DNA of 64,000 nt from Lachnospiraceae bacterium (lineage in GTDB: Bacteria > Bacillota > Clostridia > Lachnospirales > Lachnospiraceae). The translations under genes and the position numbers were made by a program. The stretch lies in assembly GCA_910576385.1 (NCBI GenBank), contig CAJTIR010000006.1, forward strand, positions 1 through 64,000, read 5' to 3'. The notes under the pieces were generated by a model. That model had not been told where the DNA came from. It did not search any database and was given only the letters and a program-made list of their open reading frames with translations. Shown in pieces: positions 1 through 7,004 of this stretch (position 1 is the stretch's first letter; every line of letters begins with the position of its first letter).

Positions 1-44
1 GCTTACCGGCTGCGCCGAAATGAAAAGTGCTTTTTTAATTAAGA

Positions 45-65
45 GGCGCGAAGCGCCGCATTTTT
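45..65. terminator. Short GC hairpin followed by T run
   Basis: A five-pair stem (GGCGC at 45-49 with GCGCC at 53-57, GAA loop) is followed by five T residues. It could end a gene lying to the left of the window. The rest of positions 1-190 shows no gene. Confidence 0.4.
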
Positions 66-191
66 AGAATGATTTGTCAAGTGTTTTTGGCAAAAAGTGG
101 GGGAATTTTTATAAAACTGGATTTGAGAGCCGCAGACAATAAGGGCTGGAGAATCCGAGAGGCTATATAAAAGCTAAGGAGGAAAATAAGA

Positions 192-620
192 ATGGATTGG
201 AATTTGCTCTATTCAAATGTAACGCCGCCTACGTGGGAGCAGATCACAGAATATATAGGTAGCCCGTTATGGGCGGACTTCAATGAGCGTATCCAGTCCG
301 CCTACCAGATCAAGCCCTGCATGGAACACAGCCGCTGTTCCATGCAGGCAGGCTGGAATATTAAGTATAAAAAAGGTGGAAAGTCTCTTTGTACGCTCTA
401 TCCGATGCAAGGCTATTTTATCGCTCTCTTGGTTGTAGGAAGTCGTGAACTTACGGAGGCAGAGCTTCTTATGCCGCTATGTTCCGACTATGTGCAGACG
501 GTATTCAAAAACACGAAAACCGGAAATGGACAGAAGTGGTTGATGCTGGATGTAAAGGATAGAGGAATTATGAATGATGTATTTAGCCTCATCAATCTCA
601 GGAAGCGTATACCGTCATAA
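192..620 (+). CDS. DUF3788 family protein
   Basis: The 142-residue product resembles the DUF3788 family of small cytoplasmic proteins, whose function is not established. The family-like pattern is a central stretch of the type GWNIKYKKGGKSLCTLYP followed by a hydrophobic strand and a C-terminal WLMLDVKD segment. The ATG is preceded by a good ribosome binding site (AAGGAGG at 177-183). It has no signal peptide or membrane segment. It sits in mobile-element cargo, directly upstream of a WYL regulator on the same strand. The family call rests on remembered family appearance rather than on a catalytic motif. Confidence 0.7.
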   Translation: MDWNLLYSNVTPPTWEQITEYIGSPLWADFNERIQSAYQIKPCMEHSRCSMQAGWNIKYKKGGKSLCTLYPMQGYFIALLVVGSRELTEAELLMPLCSDYVQTVFKNTKTGNGQKWLMLDVKDRGIMNDVFSLINLRKRIPS

Positions 621-695
621 CAGGAAATATTATGGATTAACCTGCCATACACTTGTCAAGTTTCTTGCGTTATAATAAAGACGGAGGTGTACGGT

Positions 696-1595
696 ATGCA
701 GATGAAAAGGCTGTTTCAAATTGTTTACTATTTATTGGAAAACGGAAAATCCTCGGCTCCTGAACTGGCAAACAAATTCGAGGTTTCTACTCGGACCATT
801 TACAGAGATTTAGATAGCATTAGTGCGGCAGGAATCCCAATTTATGCTACACAGGGAAAAGGCGGCGGTATCTCTTTGATGGAAAATTATGTTCTGGACA
901 AGTCTATATTTTCAGAAAAGGAGCAGGAACAAATACTGATAGCCTTACAGGGCATTGCTTCCACAGAAGGTGAAAATGCGGATGAACTGCTTTCTAAATT
1001 GTCAGCACTCTTTCAAATTAAATGGACGGATTGGATAGAAGTTGATTTTTCTGACTGGAATAAAAATAAGGCGGATCAGATATTTAGTGAAATTAAAAAA
1101 GCTATTTTTGACAGAAGAATCGTCACATTTTCTTATTTTGGCAGTAACGGCCAGTATTTATCTCGCTCTGTGAAGCCGCTTAAATTGATCTTCAAGGGCA
1201 ATGACTGGTATTTATACGGATTTTGCCTTTTAAGAAATGACTACCGCTTTTTTAAATTGACGCGCATAAAAGATTTGGTAATTTCCGCTGAAACGTTCAT
1301 AAGGGACGTGTCGGACTTACCAAAGAATAAAATGGAACTACCCTATTACAATACGGTTTCTGTTACTTTGAAATTCTCTCCGCAAGTTGCTTTTCGCGTG
1401 TATGATGAATTTGCCGAAAACATTACAACAGACGGGGAGAATAATCTATATGTAACCGCAGATTTACCGGATCATCAAGTATTATATCATTATCTGCTTA
1501 CCTTCGGGGATAATGTTGAGGTGATTTCCCCGTCGCATATCCGGGCTGGGATAAAAGAAAAGGTATGCTCCATTCTAAAAAAATATGAAACATGA
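696..1595 (+). CDS. YafY-type HTH/WYL transcriptional regulator
   Basis: A 299-residue DNA-binding regulator. The N-terminus is a DeoR/HTH_11 winged helix (about residues 4-60; VSTRTIYRDLDSISAAGIPI is the recognition region). The middle is a WYL domain with the stretch VKPLKLIFKGNDWYLYGFC, and the C-terminal WCX-like part ends the protein. WYL domains usually bind a small ligand or nucleic acid and tune the winged helix. I chose ATG 696 because GGAGGTG at 683-689 lies six bases upstream; the frame also opens at GTG 687, inside that ribosome binding site. The target is unknown; the adjacent DUF3788 gene is the obvious candidate. Confidence 0.88.
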   Translation: MQMKRLFQIVYYLLENGKSSAPELANKFEVSTRTIYRDLDSISAAGIPIYATQGKGGGISLMENYVLDKSIFSEKEQEQILIALQGIASTEGENADELLSKLSALFQIKWTDWIEVDFSDWNKNKADQIFSEIKKAIFDRRIVTFSYFGSNGQYLSRSVKPLKLIFKGNDWYLYGFCLLRNDYRFFKLTRIKDLVISAETFIRDVSDLPKNKMELPYYNTVSVTLKFSPQVAFRVYDEFAENITTDGENNLYVTADLPDHQVLYHYLLTFGDNVEVISPSHIRAGIKEKVCSILKKYET

Positions 1596-1765
1596 CACAG
1601 GATTTCAGGTCTTGTTTGTTATACTTTTTTTAGAAACGGAAAACTTTTAGTATACAGTCGAAATGAAGGCACAAATACCCATACTGACGGAGGGGGTGAT
1701 AACATGGGAAATTAGCTGTATTTGATATATCTGAACCGGGCGGTATAATTGCAGAAAAGCTGCTC

Positions 1766-2209
1766 ATGCTGTTAAACGCCCGTCAGCGTCAGGAATTGGT
1801 AAACTATCTTTTCGATTCCCAAAAACAACAAAATAATCTGGCCGACAGCCCATGCGTCATTTCCGAAACTTATAAGGTGCGAACAGTTATTGATGAACCG
1901 TTTACAGAGATTCAAGTGGACAATTTACATTTCTGCCAAGAACAACGGCTTGTATGTATTAGCGAGCAGGTAATTGAATTAACCGCTAAAGAATTTGACA
2001 TTCTTGCTTTGTTAATCACTCACCCGAAGCGAGTATTTACTTATGAGTTGATTATGGAATTGGTTTGGAATGAGGATTATTCCTACTACTCCCGCAAGGC
2101 AGTCAATAATCATGTAAGCAATCTGCGGAGGAAGCTGAAAGTTACGCAGGATTCCCCGGACTACATCAAAAGCGTTGTTGGTATTGGTTATAAATTTGAA
2201 GTGCCATAA
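1766..2209 (+). CDS. Stand-alone winged-helix (OmpR-type) regulator, 5' end frameshifted or recoded
   Basis: The 147-residue reading frame ends in an OmpR/PhoB-type winged helix (about residues 55-147: LTAKEFDILALLITHPKRVF, then NNHVSNLRRKL and VVGIGYKFE). There is no receiver domain, so this is not a classical response regulator. The frame stays open upstream of ATG 1766 to a stop at 1700-1702, and those codons look coding. A well-placed ATG at 1704 with GGAGGGGG upstream reads only three codons before TAG, in a different frame. A single lost base in the A run, or a -1 slip at 1706-1712, would join the two and add about 20 residues. Similar short winged-helix proteins occur in Clostridia mobile elements. 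Confidence 0.7.
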   Translation: MLLNARQRQELVNYLFDSQKQQNNLADSPCVISETYKVRTVIDEPFTEIQVDNLHFCQEQRLVCISEQVIELTAKEFDILALLITHPKRVFTYELIMELVWNEDYSYYSRKAVNNHVSNLRRKLKVTQDSPDYIKSVVGIGYKFEVP

Positions 2210-2444
2210 TATAGGTTCCCGGCTATCGCTGAATTTATCATCAACACATTAGGTAATCTGAACTATTCCCACCGACGGTACACCACAAGCTAACAGTCGG
2301 CGGAACTTCGGGCCTAGTTGGATCGAATGTTGTCAGATTGTTCTAGCTATTATGTATTTGTCTTTATACCAATATGCTTTTGCGGAAAAGCGAATGCAAG
2401 TTAATGCAAAAAGGCAGCTAGAATAAAAATCTAAGGAGAGAAAA

Positions 2445-3638
2445 ATGAAATTCAAAGTAACAAGAATACTCGCATTTGTTATGATTCTTATGCTGTTATC
2501 TTTAGCAGCTTGTTCTAACAAACCAAAACAGAATGATGCAGCCACAGACTCAGTACTCTCGGACTCAGAAGCAATGATCTCCGCAAAACCATCACAATCT
2601 CCCAATAGTGCAGCACCAGGAAATACCTCGTCATTGGCGCAGTTTGCAGATGTTCGCGGTGGTTTTTTTACAGGAGATAACGTGCTATCACTAAGTGAGT
2701 ATAAGGCCAAGGATATGTACACATATCAATTCAACGAGCATACTGTTTTTACAGGTAATGAAACACTTCAGCAAGAAATTATGGAAAATGGCAAAAACCC
2801 CGGACTTGGCATACGTGCTTTGCATGGGCAGGGTATCACTGGCGAAGGTGTATCAGTTGCAATTATTGACGAGGCTATTTTTTTAGAACCGCCTGAGTTT
2901 TCAGACAGAATTGTGGATTACTATGAATGTTATGATGTACAGTCACAGGGGGGGATGCACGGCAATGCCGTTATCAGCATATTGGCAGGAAGAACCTGCG
3001 GCGTTGCTCCTGGCGTGAAGGTTTATTATGTCGCAGTTCCTTCGGGGCTTTCTGATTCGGCTTATTGGGCGGACGGCCTAAATTGGATTATAGATAAGAA
3101 TGAATCCCTACCGGAAAAGGATAAAATACGTGTAGTTTCGGTATCTGCAAATCTGTCAGGGTCGGACTGTGATTTTGAAAATCAAGAAAAGTGGGAAGAT
3201 GCGGTTGTGCGCGCAAAAGTGGCGGGAATTTTAGTGATTAGCTGTAGCGTTGGAACGGATACTCATTTTACATCGGGTGGATATTACGATTACACAGACC
3301 CCGATAATATTAAGAAGGCGCGCAATGGTTGGTGGAGCTACGGACAAAGCAAATCGGAACCGATGCAAGAAGGGTTCATTTCCGTACCTGTCAATTTCCG
3401 CACAACGGTGGAGCAGTATGATGCGGGAGATTATTTCTTCCGCTATGGAGGACAGGGTGGTGAAAGCTGGGGCGTTCCATATGCTACTGGGGTGCTTGCA
3501 CTTGGATGGCAGATAAACCCTCAGCTAAGTCCAGAAGAAATAAAGAAAATTCTTATTGACAGCGCCTACGAAAATCAATACGGTGAACATATTATTTATC
3601 CCTCCGCATTTATTGAAATGGTAAAAAATACCCTATAA
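2445..3638 (+). CDS. Subtilisin-like (S8) lipoprotein, probably membrane anchored
   Basis: A 397-residue exported protein. Residues 1-22 form a lipoprotein signal peptide with lipobox LSLAAC (Cys23), then a low-complexity Ser/Ala linker. The S8 peptidase fold follows: Asp142 in VAIIDEAIF, His172 in GGMHGNAV, and Ser341 in GESWGVPYATG. The oxyanion-hole region normally reading AAGN is instead ISCSVGTD (about 265-272), so the usual Asn is not evident; activity may be altered or lost. A good ribosome binding site (AAGGAGAG) precedes ATG 2445. It stands alone in the mobile-element cargo. It may be a processing protease for a peptide or a surface protein; no substrate gene is visible nearby. Confidence 0.78.
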   Translation: MKFKVTRILAFVMILMLLSLAACSNKPKQNDAATDSVLSDSEAMISAKPSQSPNSAAPGNTSSLAQFADVRGGFFTGDNVLSLSEYKAKDMYTYQFNEHTVFTGNETLQQEIMENGKNPGLGIRALHGQGITGEGVSVAIIDEAIFLEPPEFSDRIVDYYECYDVQSQGGMHGNAVISILAGRTCGVAPGVKVYYVAVPSGLSDSAYWADGLNWIIDKNESLPEKDKIRVVSVSANLSGSDCDFENQEKWEDAVVRAKVAGILVISCSVGTDTHFTSGGYYDYTDPDNIKKARNGWWSYGQSKSEPMQEGFISVPVNFRTTVEQYDAGDYFFRYGGQGGESWGVPYATGVLALGWQINPQLSPEEIKKILIDSAYENQYGEHIIYPSAFIEMVKNTL

Positions 3639-3742
3639 TCATGCAATGAAAAAGCGGATACCATTAATTTTGCGGGATGGTTTGCTTTCGTTTTTTGGTA
3701 AAAGGTGTATCAGAAATAGAGCATATATGTGCTGCTATTTGG

Positions 3743-3771
3743 TTGAAAATAGAAAGCAAAAATGCTACAAT
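3743..3771 (+). promoter_or_regulatory. Sigma-A type promoter for the leader/hydrolase unit
   Basis: TTGAAA at 3743-3748 and TACAAT at 3766-3771 are separated by 17 bases. They lie about 30 bases before a short leader ORF with its own ribosome binding site. Confidence 0.6.
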
Positions 3772-3802
3772 AAATTTATTCTAACGAAAGGAGCGTATTA
3801 TA

Positions 3803-3829
3803 ATGGCTGTAAATAAATTTTGTGCATAG
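3803..3829 (+). CDS. Eight-residue leader peptide MAVNKFCA
   Basis: ATG 3803 is preceded by GAAAGGAG at 3786-3793 and reads MAVNKFCA before TAG at 3827. The stop codon overlaps the first arm of an 11-bp perfect inverted repeat. This order (promoter, tiny ORF, hairpin, gene) is typical of translational or transcriptional attenuators such as those controlling ribosome-targeting antibiotic resistance genes. I do not recognise this peptide. Whether ribosome stalling happens here is inference. Confidence 0.5.
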   Translation: MAVNKFCA

Positions 3830-3882
3830 CAAAGGCTATTGCACAGAACAGTGTATATAACTATCAGTCATATAGCCTTTGC
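3829..3882 (+). promoter_or_regulatory. Attenuator-like hairpin between leader and hydrolase
   Basis: GCAAAGGCTAT at 3829-3839 is the exact reverse complement of ATAGCCTTTGC at 3872-3882. The first arm begins at the last base of the leader stop codon, so a ribosome at that stop would block pairing. A run of seven T follows at about 3902, some 20 bases past the stem. Confidence 0.55.
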
Positions 3883-3959
3883 TAATCCTAATAATAGACG
3901 GTTTTTTTATAATCTTTACTTGCTATACTTATATTAGAAACTCAGAAAGGGAGGATTAT

Positions 3960-4721
3960 ATGGCTTATTTCAGTTATGATAATAAAAAAATCTACTACCA
4001 AGAAATTGGTAATGGCAAACCACTTATATTTTTACATGGCAATACTGCTTCATCTGCTATGTTTCTTGAAATTATCAATCATTACACCGATATTTTTAAG
4101 GTGATTTTAATTGATTTTTTAGGACATGGTAAATCAGAACGACTTAAAGTATTCCCGACAGATTTATGGTTTGATGAAGCCATGCAGGTTATTGCTTTTT
4201 TGAAAGAACAGCAATATGAAAAAGTAAATATTATAGGTAGTAGCGGTGGTGCATTAGTCGCTATTAACGTAGCCTTAGAAGCTCCAGAACTTGTATCAAA
4301 GATAGTTGCTGATAGTTTTGAGGGCGAAGTGCCCCTAAAAGAATTTACAACAAATATCACAACTGATAGAGAATTATCTAAAAAGAATGATGCTATGCGT
4401 TCATTTTATCAATATATGCAAGGCGAGGATTGGGAAAGTGTAGTTGATAATGATACCTTGGCTATTATTCAGCACGAAAAGAATATAGGAAAATTTTTCC
4501 ATAGAAACTTACAAGATTTAATACCCGATATTCTTATGACGGGTAGTAAAAAAGACGAGTTTTTTGTTAATGTTTCGTCTGAATATTTGGAAAATGTTTA
4601 CAGAAAAATGCTAAAAAAAATAGGGCATGGAAGAATGTATTTATTTGATTTTGGCGGACACCCTGCTATGTTAACCAATGCTAAAAAATTTGCGAATTTA
4701 GTAAAAGAATTTTTAAAGTAA
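3960..4721 (+). CDS. Alpha/beta hydrolase
   Basis: The 253-residue product has the full alpha/beta-hydrolase layout. The oxyanion HG motif is FLHGNTASS, followed by DFLGHGKSER. The nucleophile elbow is GSSGG with the catalytic Ser in its middle. An acidic residue lies in the MTGSKKDEF strand, and the catalytic His is in FDFGGHPAM near the C-terminus. The frame is open back to 3879, but ATG 3960 has GGGAGG six bases upstream. It lacks a signal peptide. The substrate cannot be told from sequence. The upstream leader ORF and hairpin suggest inducible expression, which would be unusual for a housekeeping hydrolase and hints at a detoxification or resistance role. Confidence 0.82.
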   Translation: MAYFSYDNKKIYYQEIGNGKPLIFLHGNTASSAMFLEIINHYTDIFKVILIDFLGHGKSERLKVFPTDLWFDEAMQVIAFLKEQQYEKVNIIGSSGGALVAINVALEAPELVSKIVADSFEGEVPLKEFTTNITTDRELSKKNDAMRSFYQYMQGEDWESVVDNDTLAIIQHEKNIGKFFHRNLQDLIPDILMTGSKKDEFFVNVSSEYLENVYRKMLKKIGHGRMYLFDFGGHPAMLTNAKKFANLVKEFLK

Positions 4722-4816
4722 AATAAACAGAACTATCTTTATCGCCCAACGGGAAATAAAAAAAACCGTTGTTTGGCGGCAAAGTTTTCATGCGCCTAAC
4801 AGAATATAAGTGACCT

Positions 4817-4862
4817 AACAGCGGTTTTGAAATAGTAATCAAAGCCGCTGTTTTCTTTTTTC
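4817..4862 (+). terminator. Rho-independent terminator after the hydrolase
   Basis: AACAGCGG at 4817-4824 pairs with CCGCTGTT at 4845-4852, with extra TTTGA/TCAAA pairing inside, followed by a T-rich tract. A second hairpin lies just before it at about 4749-4785 (CGCC-AACGG with CCGTT-GGCG). Confidence 0.7.
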
Positions 4863-4935
4863 AAAAATGAGAATACGGGGGGCGTGTTAAAGTTACCCTT
4901 TTTCGAGGATATGGCGGTATCAAGGAGGTATTGCC

Positions 4936-5001
4936 ATGTTCTTTTTTGTGTATCACTCCCCACCTAATAATTACGGCTCATTAAAAAAAGCCTATGCCTA
5001 A
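4936..5001 (+). CDS. Orphan 21-residue leader-like peptide
   Basis: ATG 4936 has a perfect ribosome binding site (AAGGAGG at 4922-4928, seven-base spacing). The product begins MFFFVYHSPP and ends KKAYA before TAA at 4999. It is followed by a series of terminator-like hairpins, the arrangement of a leader peptide that controls readthrough. No gene starts within 800 bases downstream on this strand, so the regulated gene is either missing or is the distant sigma-like gene at 5882. I cannot name the peptide. Confidence 0.45.
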   Translation: MFFFVYHSPPNNYGSLKKAYA

Positions 5002-5054
5002 CAGCGGGGTATTCCGGCTATATAGATGAACTGTATAATCAATTACATACTGTT

Positions 5055-5425
5055 GTTATTTCCTGTGCGTCTATCTGCATTTTGCAGACGGGCGCATTTT
5101 CTTTTCCCAAAAAGTTTTTTCAAAAAATTTCCAGCTGTGCGGTTGGATTTTTTAGCTTATGGCCCTTGTCTTTTTTGACAAGGGTAGTATTATGCCCTTT
5201 GGAAGGGCACTCTGTAGTCAAGAAAAATACATGTATAATTCCTTGATTTTACCGAAATCTTTTTAGAGAGGAAAAAGCGTTTTGGCTTTTACCTCTCTTT
5301 TTACATTGCATAGTGGGAGTTTGAAGAAATAGTAATAACAAGATAAAAAGGTTTTCCGGCAACGTACAATACGCCTGTCTGCGATTTTGCAGATAGGCGT
5401 ATTGTACGTGTAAGGTTGATTGGAG
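5055..5425 (+). other. Series of hairpins in non-coding element DNA
   Basis: Several stems lie in a row without a long gene: about 5066-5096 (TGCG...TCTGC with GCAGA...CGCA, then T-rich), 5163-5184 (CCCTTGTC with GACAAGGG), 5194-5208 (GCCCTT with AAGGGC), 5265-5298 (AGAGAGG with CCTCTCT, then T run), and 5362-5409. The last is a 21-pair stem (one G-T pair) with a six-base loop. Several carry or resemble the core CTGC-ATTTT-GCAG. They may be attenuators or remnants of several leaders. Confidence 0.5.
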
Positions 5426-5664
5426 GTAGCCTACATTGTGGATAGGCTTTTCACTCACAATAATTCTTTGGAAAACGTATTTTATACCTACCTTACCAAA
5501 ACCATGATGGTTCAGGAAAGAATATAGAATTTACCCCTATATAATTTCCCCAAAAGGAGGCTGATGAAGGATAAGCCTTCTGCGCTTCCTTTTCAGGGAG
5601 GGCTGATAAATGTTGCCAAAGGGGAATATTCAACAGAAAGGTTATTTTGCATATAGAGCTTTAT

Positions 5665-5702
5665 GCGCCGTAATCCATGTGGTGTGGATTGCGGCGTTTT
5701 TA
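5665..5702 (+). terminator. Rho-independent terminator-like hairpin
   Basis: GCCGTAATCC at 5667-5676 pairs with GGATTGCGGC at 5686-5695 and is followed by GTTTTT. No convincing gene lies just upstream, so it may end the leader transcript of this region. Positions 5425-5660 hold no gene that I can support. Confidence 0.55.
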
Positions 5703-5826
5703 AGTTTGATCACATTTGAAAAAATACATTATTATACATCTTCTTGCGCGCCCAATCTTTTGTGGGCGCGTATTTCATATATAAGCGGCTGTTACAACAA
5801 GGGGGATCCGCACTGCCGATCCCCAC

Positions 5827-5873
5827 CCTCCGATTTCGATTTTGTCTGTCAACTAAAAAATCGAAATCGGAGG
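5827..5873 (+). promoter_or_regulatory. Inverted repeat that hides the ribosome binding site of the sigma-like gene
   Basis: A 17-base arm at 5827-5843 (starting CCTCCGATTTCG) is the exact complement of the arm at 5857-5873, with a 13-base loop. The second arm contains CGGAGG, the ribosome binding site of the gene starting at GTG 5882. In RNA this would be a strong stem that blocks initiation unless it is opened. Confidence 0.65.
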
Positions 5874-5881
5874 AATTTATC

Positions 5882-6331
5882 GTGAAGAAAATCAATCTTA
5901 AAGAATATTACCCATATTATACACAGGACGCCATTGTTGAGGTACCGGACGAAGTGGCGGATCTGCTTCGGGAATACAAACTGGCGGAGGCTTCCTATAT
6001 CCTGCGTACATACCGGCATAAGGCATATTTTTCATTGGACTACGATACCAGCGTGGAGCATGACGCTCTGGTAATCATCCTGACCCCGGCTGAAATCCTG
6101 GAACAAAAAGAGGAAAATGCCAGGCTGTACCAGGCGCTTGCTTCCTTGCCGGAGAAACAGCGAAACCGGATCACTTCCCATTTTCTGCTTGGAATGAGCC
6201 TTTCAGAAATTGCAAAAAGCGAAGGCTCCGCTGTTAGTTCCGTGCATGAGGGAATCCAGCGGGGAATTCGGCGACTGAAAAAAATTTTAGAAAATTTGGA
6301 GGCAGACCCCGAAAATAACGCCCAAAAATGA
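5882..6331 (+). CDS. Sigma-70 region 4-like regulator of the mobile element
   Basis: A 149-residue protein with an N-terminal domain (about 1-75) and a C-terminal sigma-70 region 4-type helix-turn-helix: LPEKQRNRITSHFLLGMSLSEIAKSEGSAVSSVHEGIQRGIRRLKK. Such small sigma-like proteins are common in Clostridia conjugative elements, where they are thought to control element genes. The start is GTG 5882, nine bases after CGGAGG; upstream in-frame codons fall inside the inverted repeat and look non-coding. The exact target promoters are unknown. The repeat hiding its ribosome binding site suggests translational control. Confidence 0.78.
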   Translation: MKKINLKEYYPYYTQDAIVEVPDEVADLLREYKLAEASYILRTYRHKAYFSLDYDTSVEHDALVIILTPAEILEQKEENARLYQALASLPEKQRNRITSHFLLGMSLSEIAKSEGSAVSSVHEGIQRGIRRLKKILENLEADPENNAQK

Positions 6332-6930
6332 AATGTATAGTAGAGGGACATATCCGGCGGGACAAGCCTGAAGGGTGTGGCGGCGCACATGCGGCCGCCC
6401 GCCTCAACTGAAATATTGTTATAACTGCCATGCCCCTCGCTTGTTCCTTGACAACTGAATATACGCTGTTACAGGTACTTCATTCTGTGTTCCGAGCGGC
6501 AGATGGGGCGGCGCGGTGACAGGCAGCCTAAGGAGGTGATGAATCCAGGCTGTCCGAGCGGTCAACGCAACCCACGAAACCGGCTGTGGCAAGCCAGGCG
6601 CGATAACGACGCAGATCATAATGGTACTTCCTCACGGCTCCCTAAAGACTTTGGGAGAGTCCCTGCGGCGTGCGCCTGCTCTGGCAAAGCGGCGGCGTAT
6701 GCGGGGCTATGATGCGGCGACGCTATCCGCAACCTGTAACAGCCCCTTCCTTATTCACATAAGGGCTTGCCGGGGGGCGTGGCAAATACGGTAGTAAAAA
6801 TCGAAATCAGATACAATGGGCCGGGTCTGTGACTGTAAGAGCGCAGGTCCGACCTATTCATGTGGTTTTGATAGTGAAGCACAGAAACTATAAAGGGAGT
6901 GATTGGCGAAATGGATTAGGAAGAAATGAA
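6332..6930. other. GC-rich non-coding block, candidate origin of transfer or structured RNA
   Basis: About 600 bases without a credible long gene, visibly richer in GC than the flanking element DNA and with several short inverted repeats (for example CTCCC at about 6639 with GGGAG at about 6652). A 13-base word (AAAAATCGAAATC) at 6796-6808 repeats the one in the hairpin at 5856-5868. In related elements, as I recall them, a sigma-like gene is followed by mobilisation functions, so a transfer origin is possible here. A 57-codon frame at 6539-6712 follows AAGGAGG but is too close to it (two bases) and looks non-coding. Confidence 0.35.
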
Positions 6931-6938
6931 AATAAAAC

Positions 6939-6968
6939 GCTGAAAGTATTCCCGCCGCATGGTATAAT
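6939..6968 (+). promoter_or_regulatory. Promoter of the metallophosphoesterase gene
   Basis: GCTGAA at 6939-6944 and TATAAT at 6963-6968, 18 bases apart. The same two boxes at the same distance occur before the recombinase gene at 8079-8108. Confidence 0.5.
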
Positions 6969-7004
6969 CATTGGGAGCAAATTCTTAAAGGAGTGATATG
7001 CAGC

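Noticed and set aside
5055-5410. Regularly spaced hairpins that might suggest a CRISPR array
   Set aside because: The stems differ in sequence and length, there is no direct repeat unit with unique spacers, and no cas gene is in the window.
6525-6560. Similarity of AAGGAGGTGATGAATCCAG to the complement of the 16S rRNA 3' end
   Set aside because: Only the anti-Shine-Dalgarno complement matches; the following bases diverge, so it is not an rRNA fragment.
6503-6712. A 69-codon frame in the GC-rich block, with AAGGAGG in front of an internal ATG
   Set aside because: The ribosome-binding-like word is only two bases from the ATG, the composition is Arg/Pro/Ala-rich as random GC DNA would give, and the block is better explained as structured non-coding DNA.
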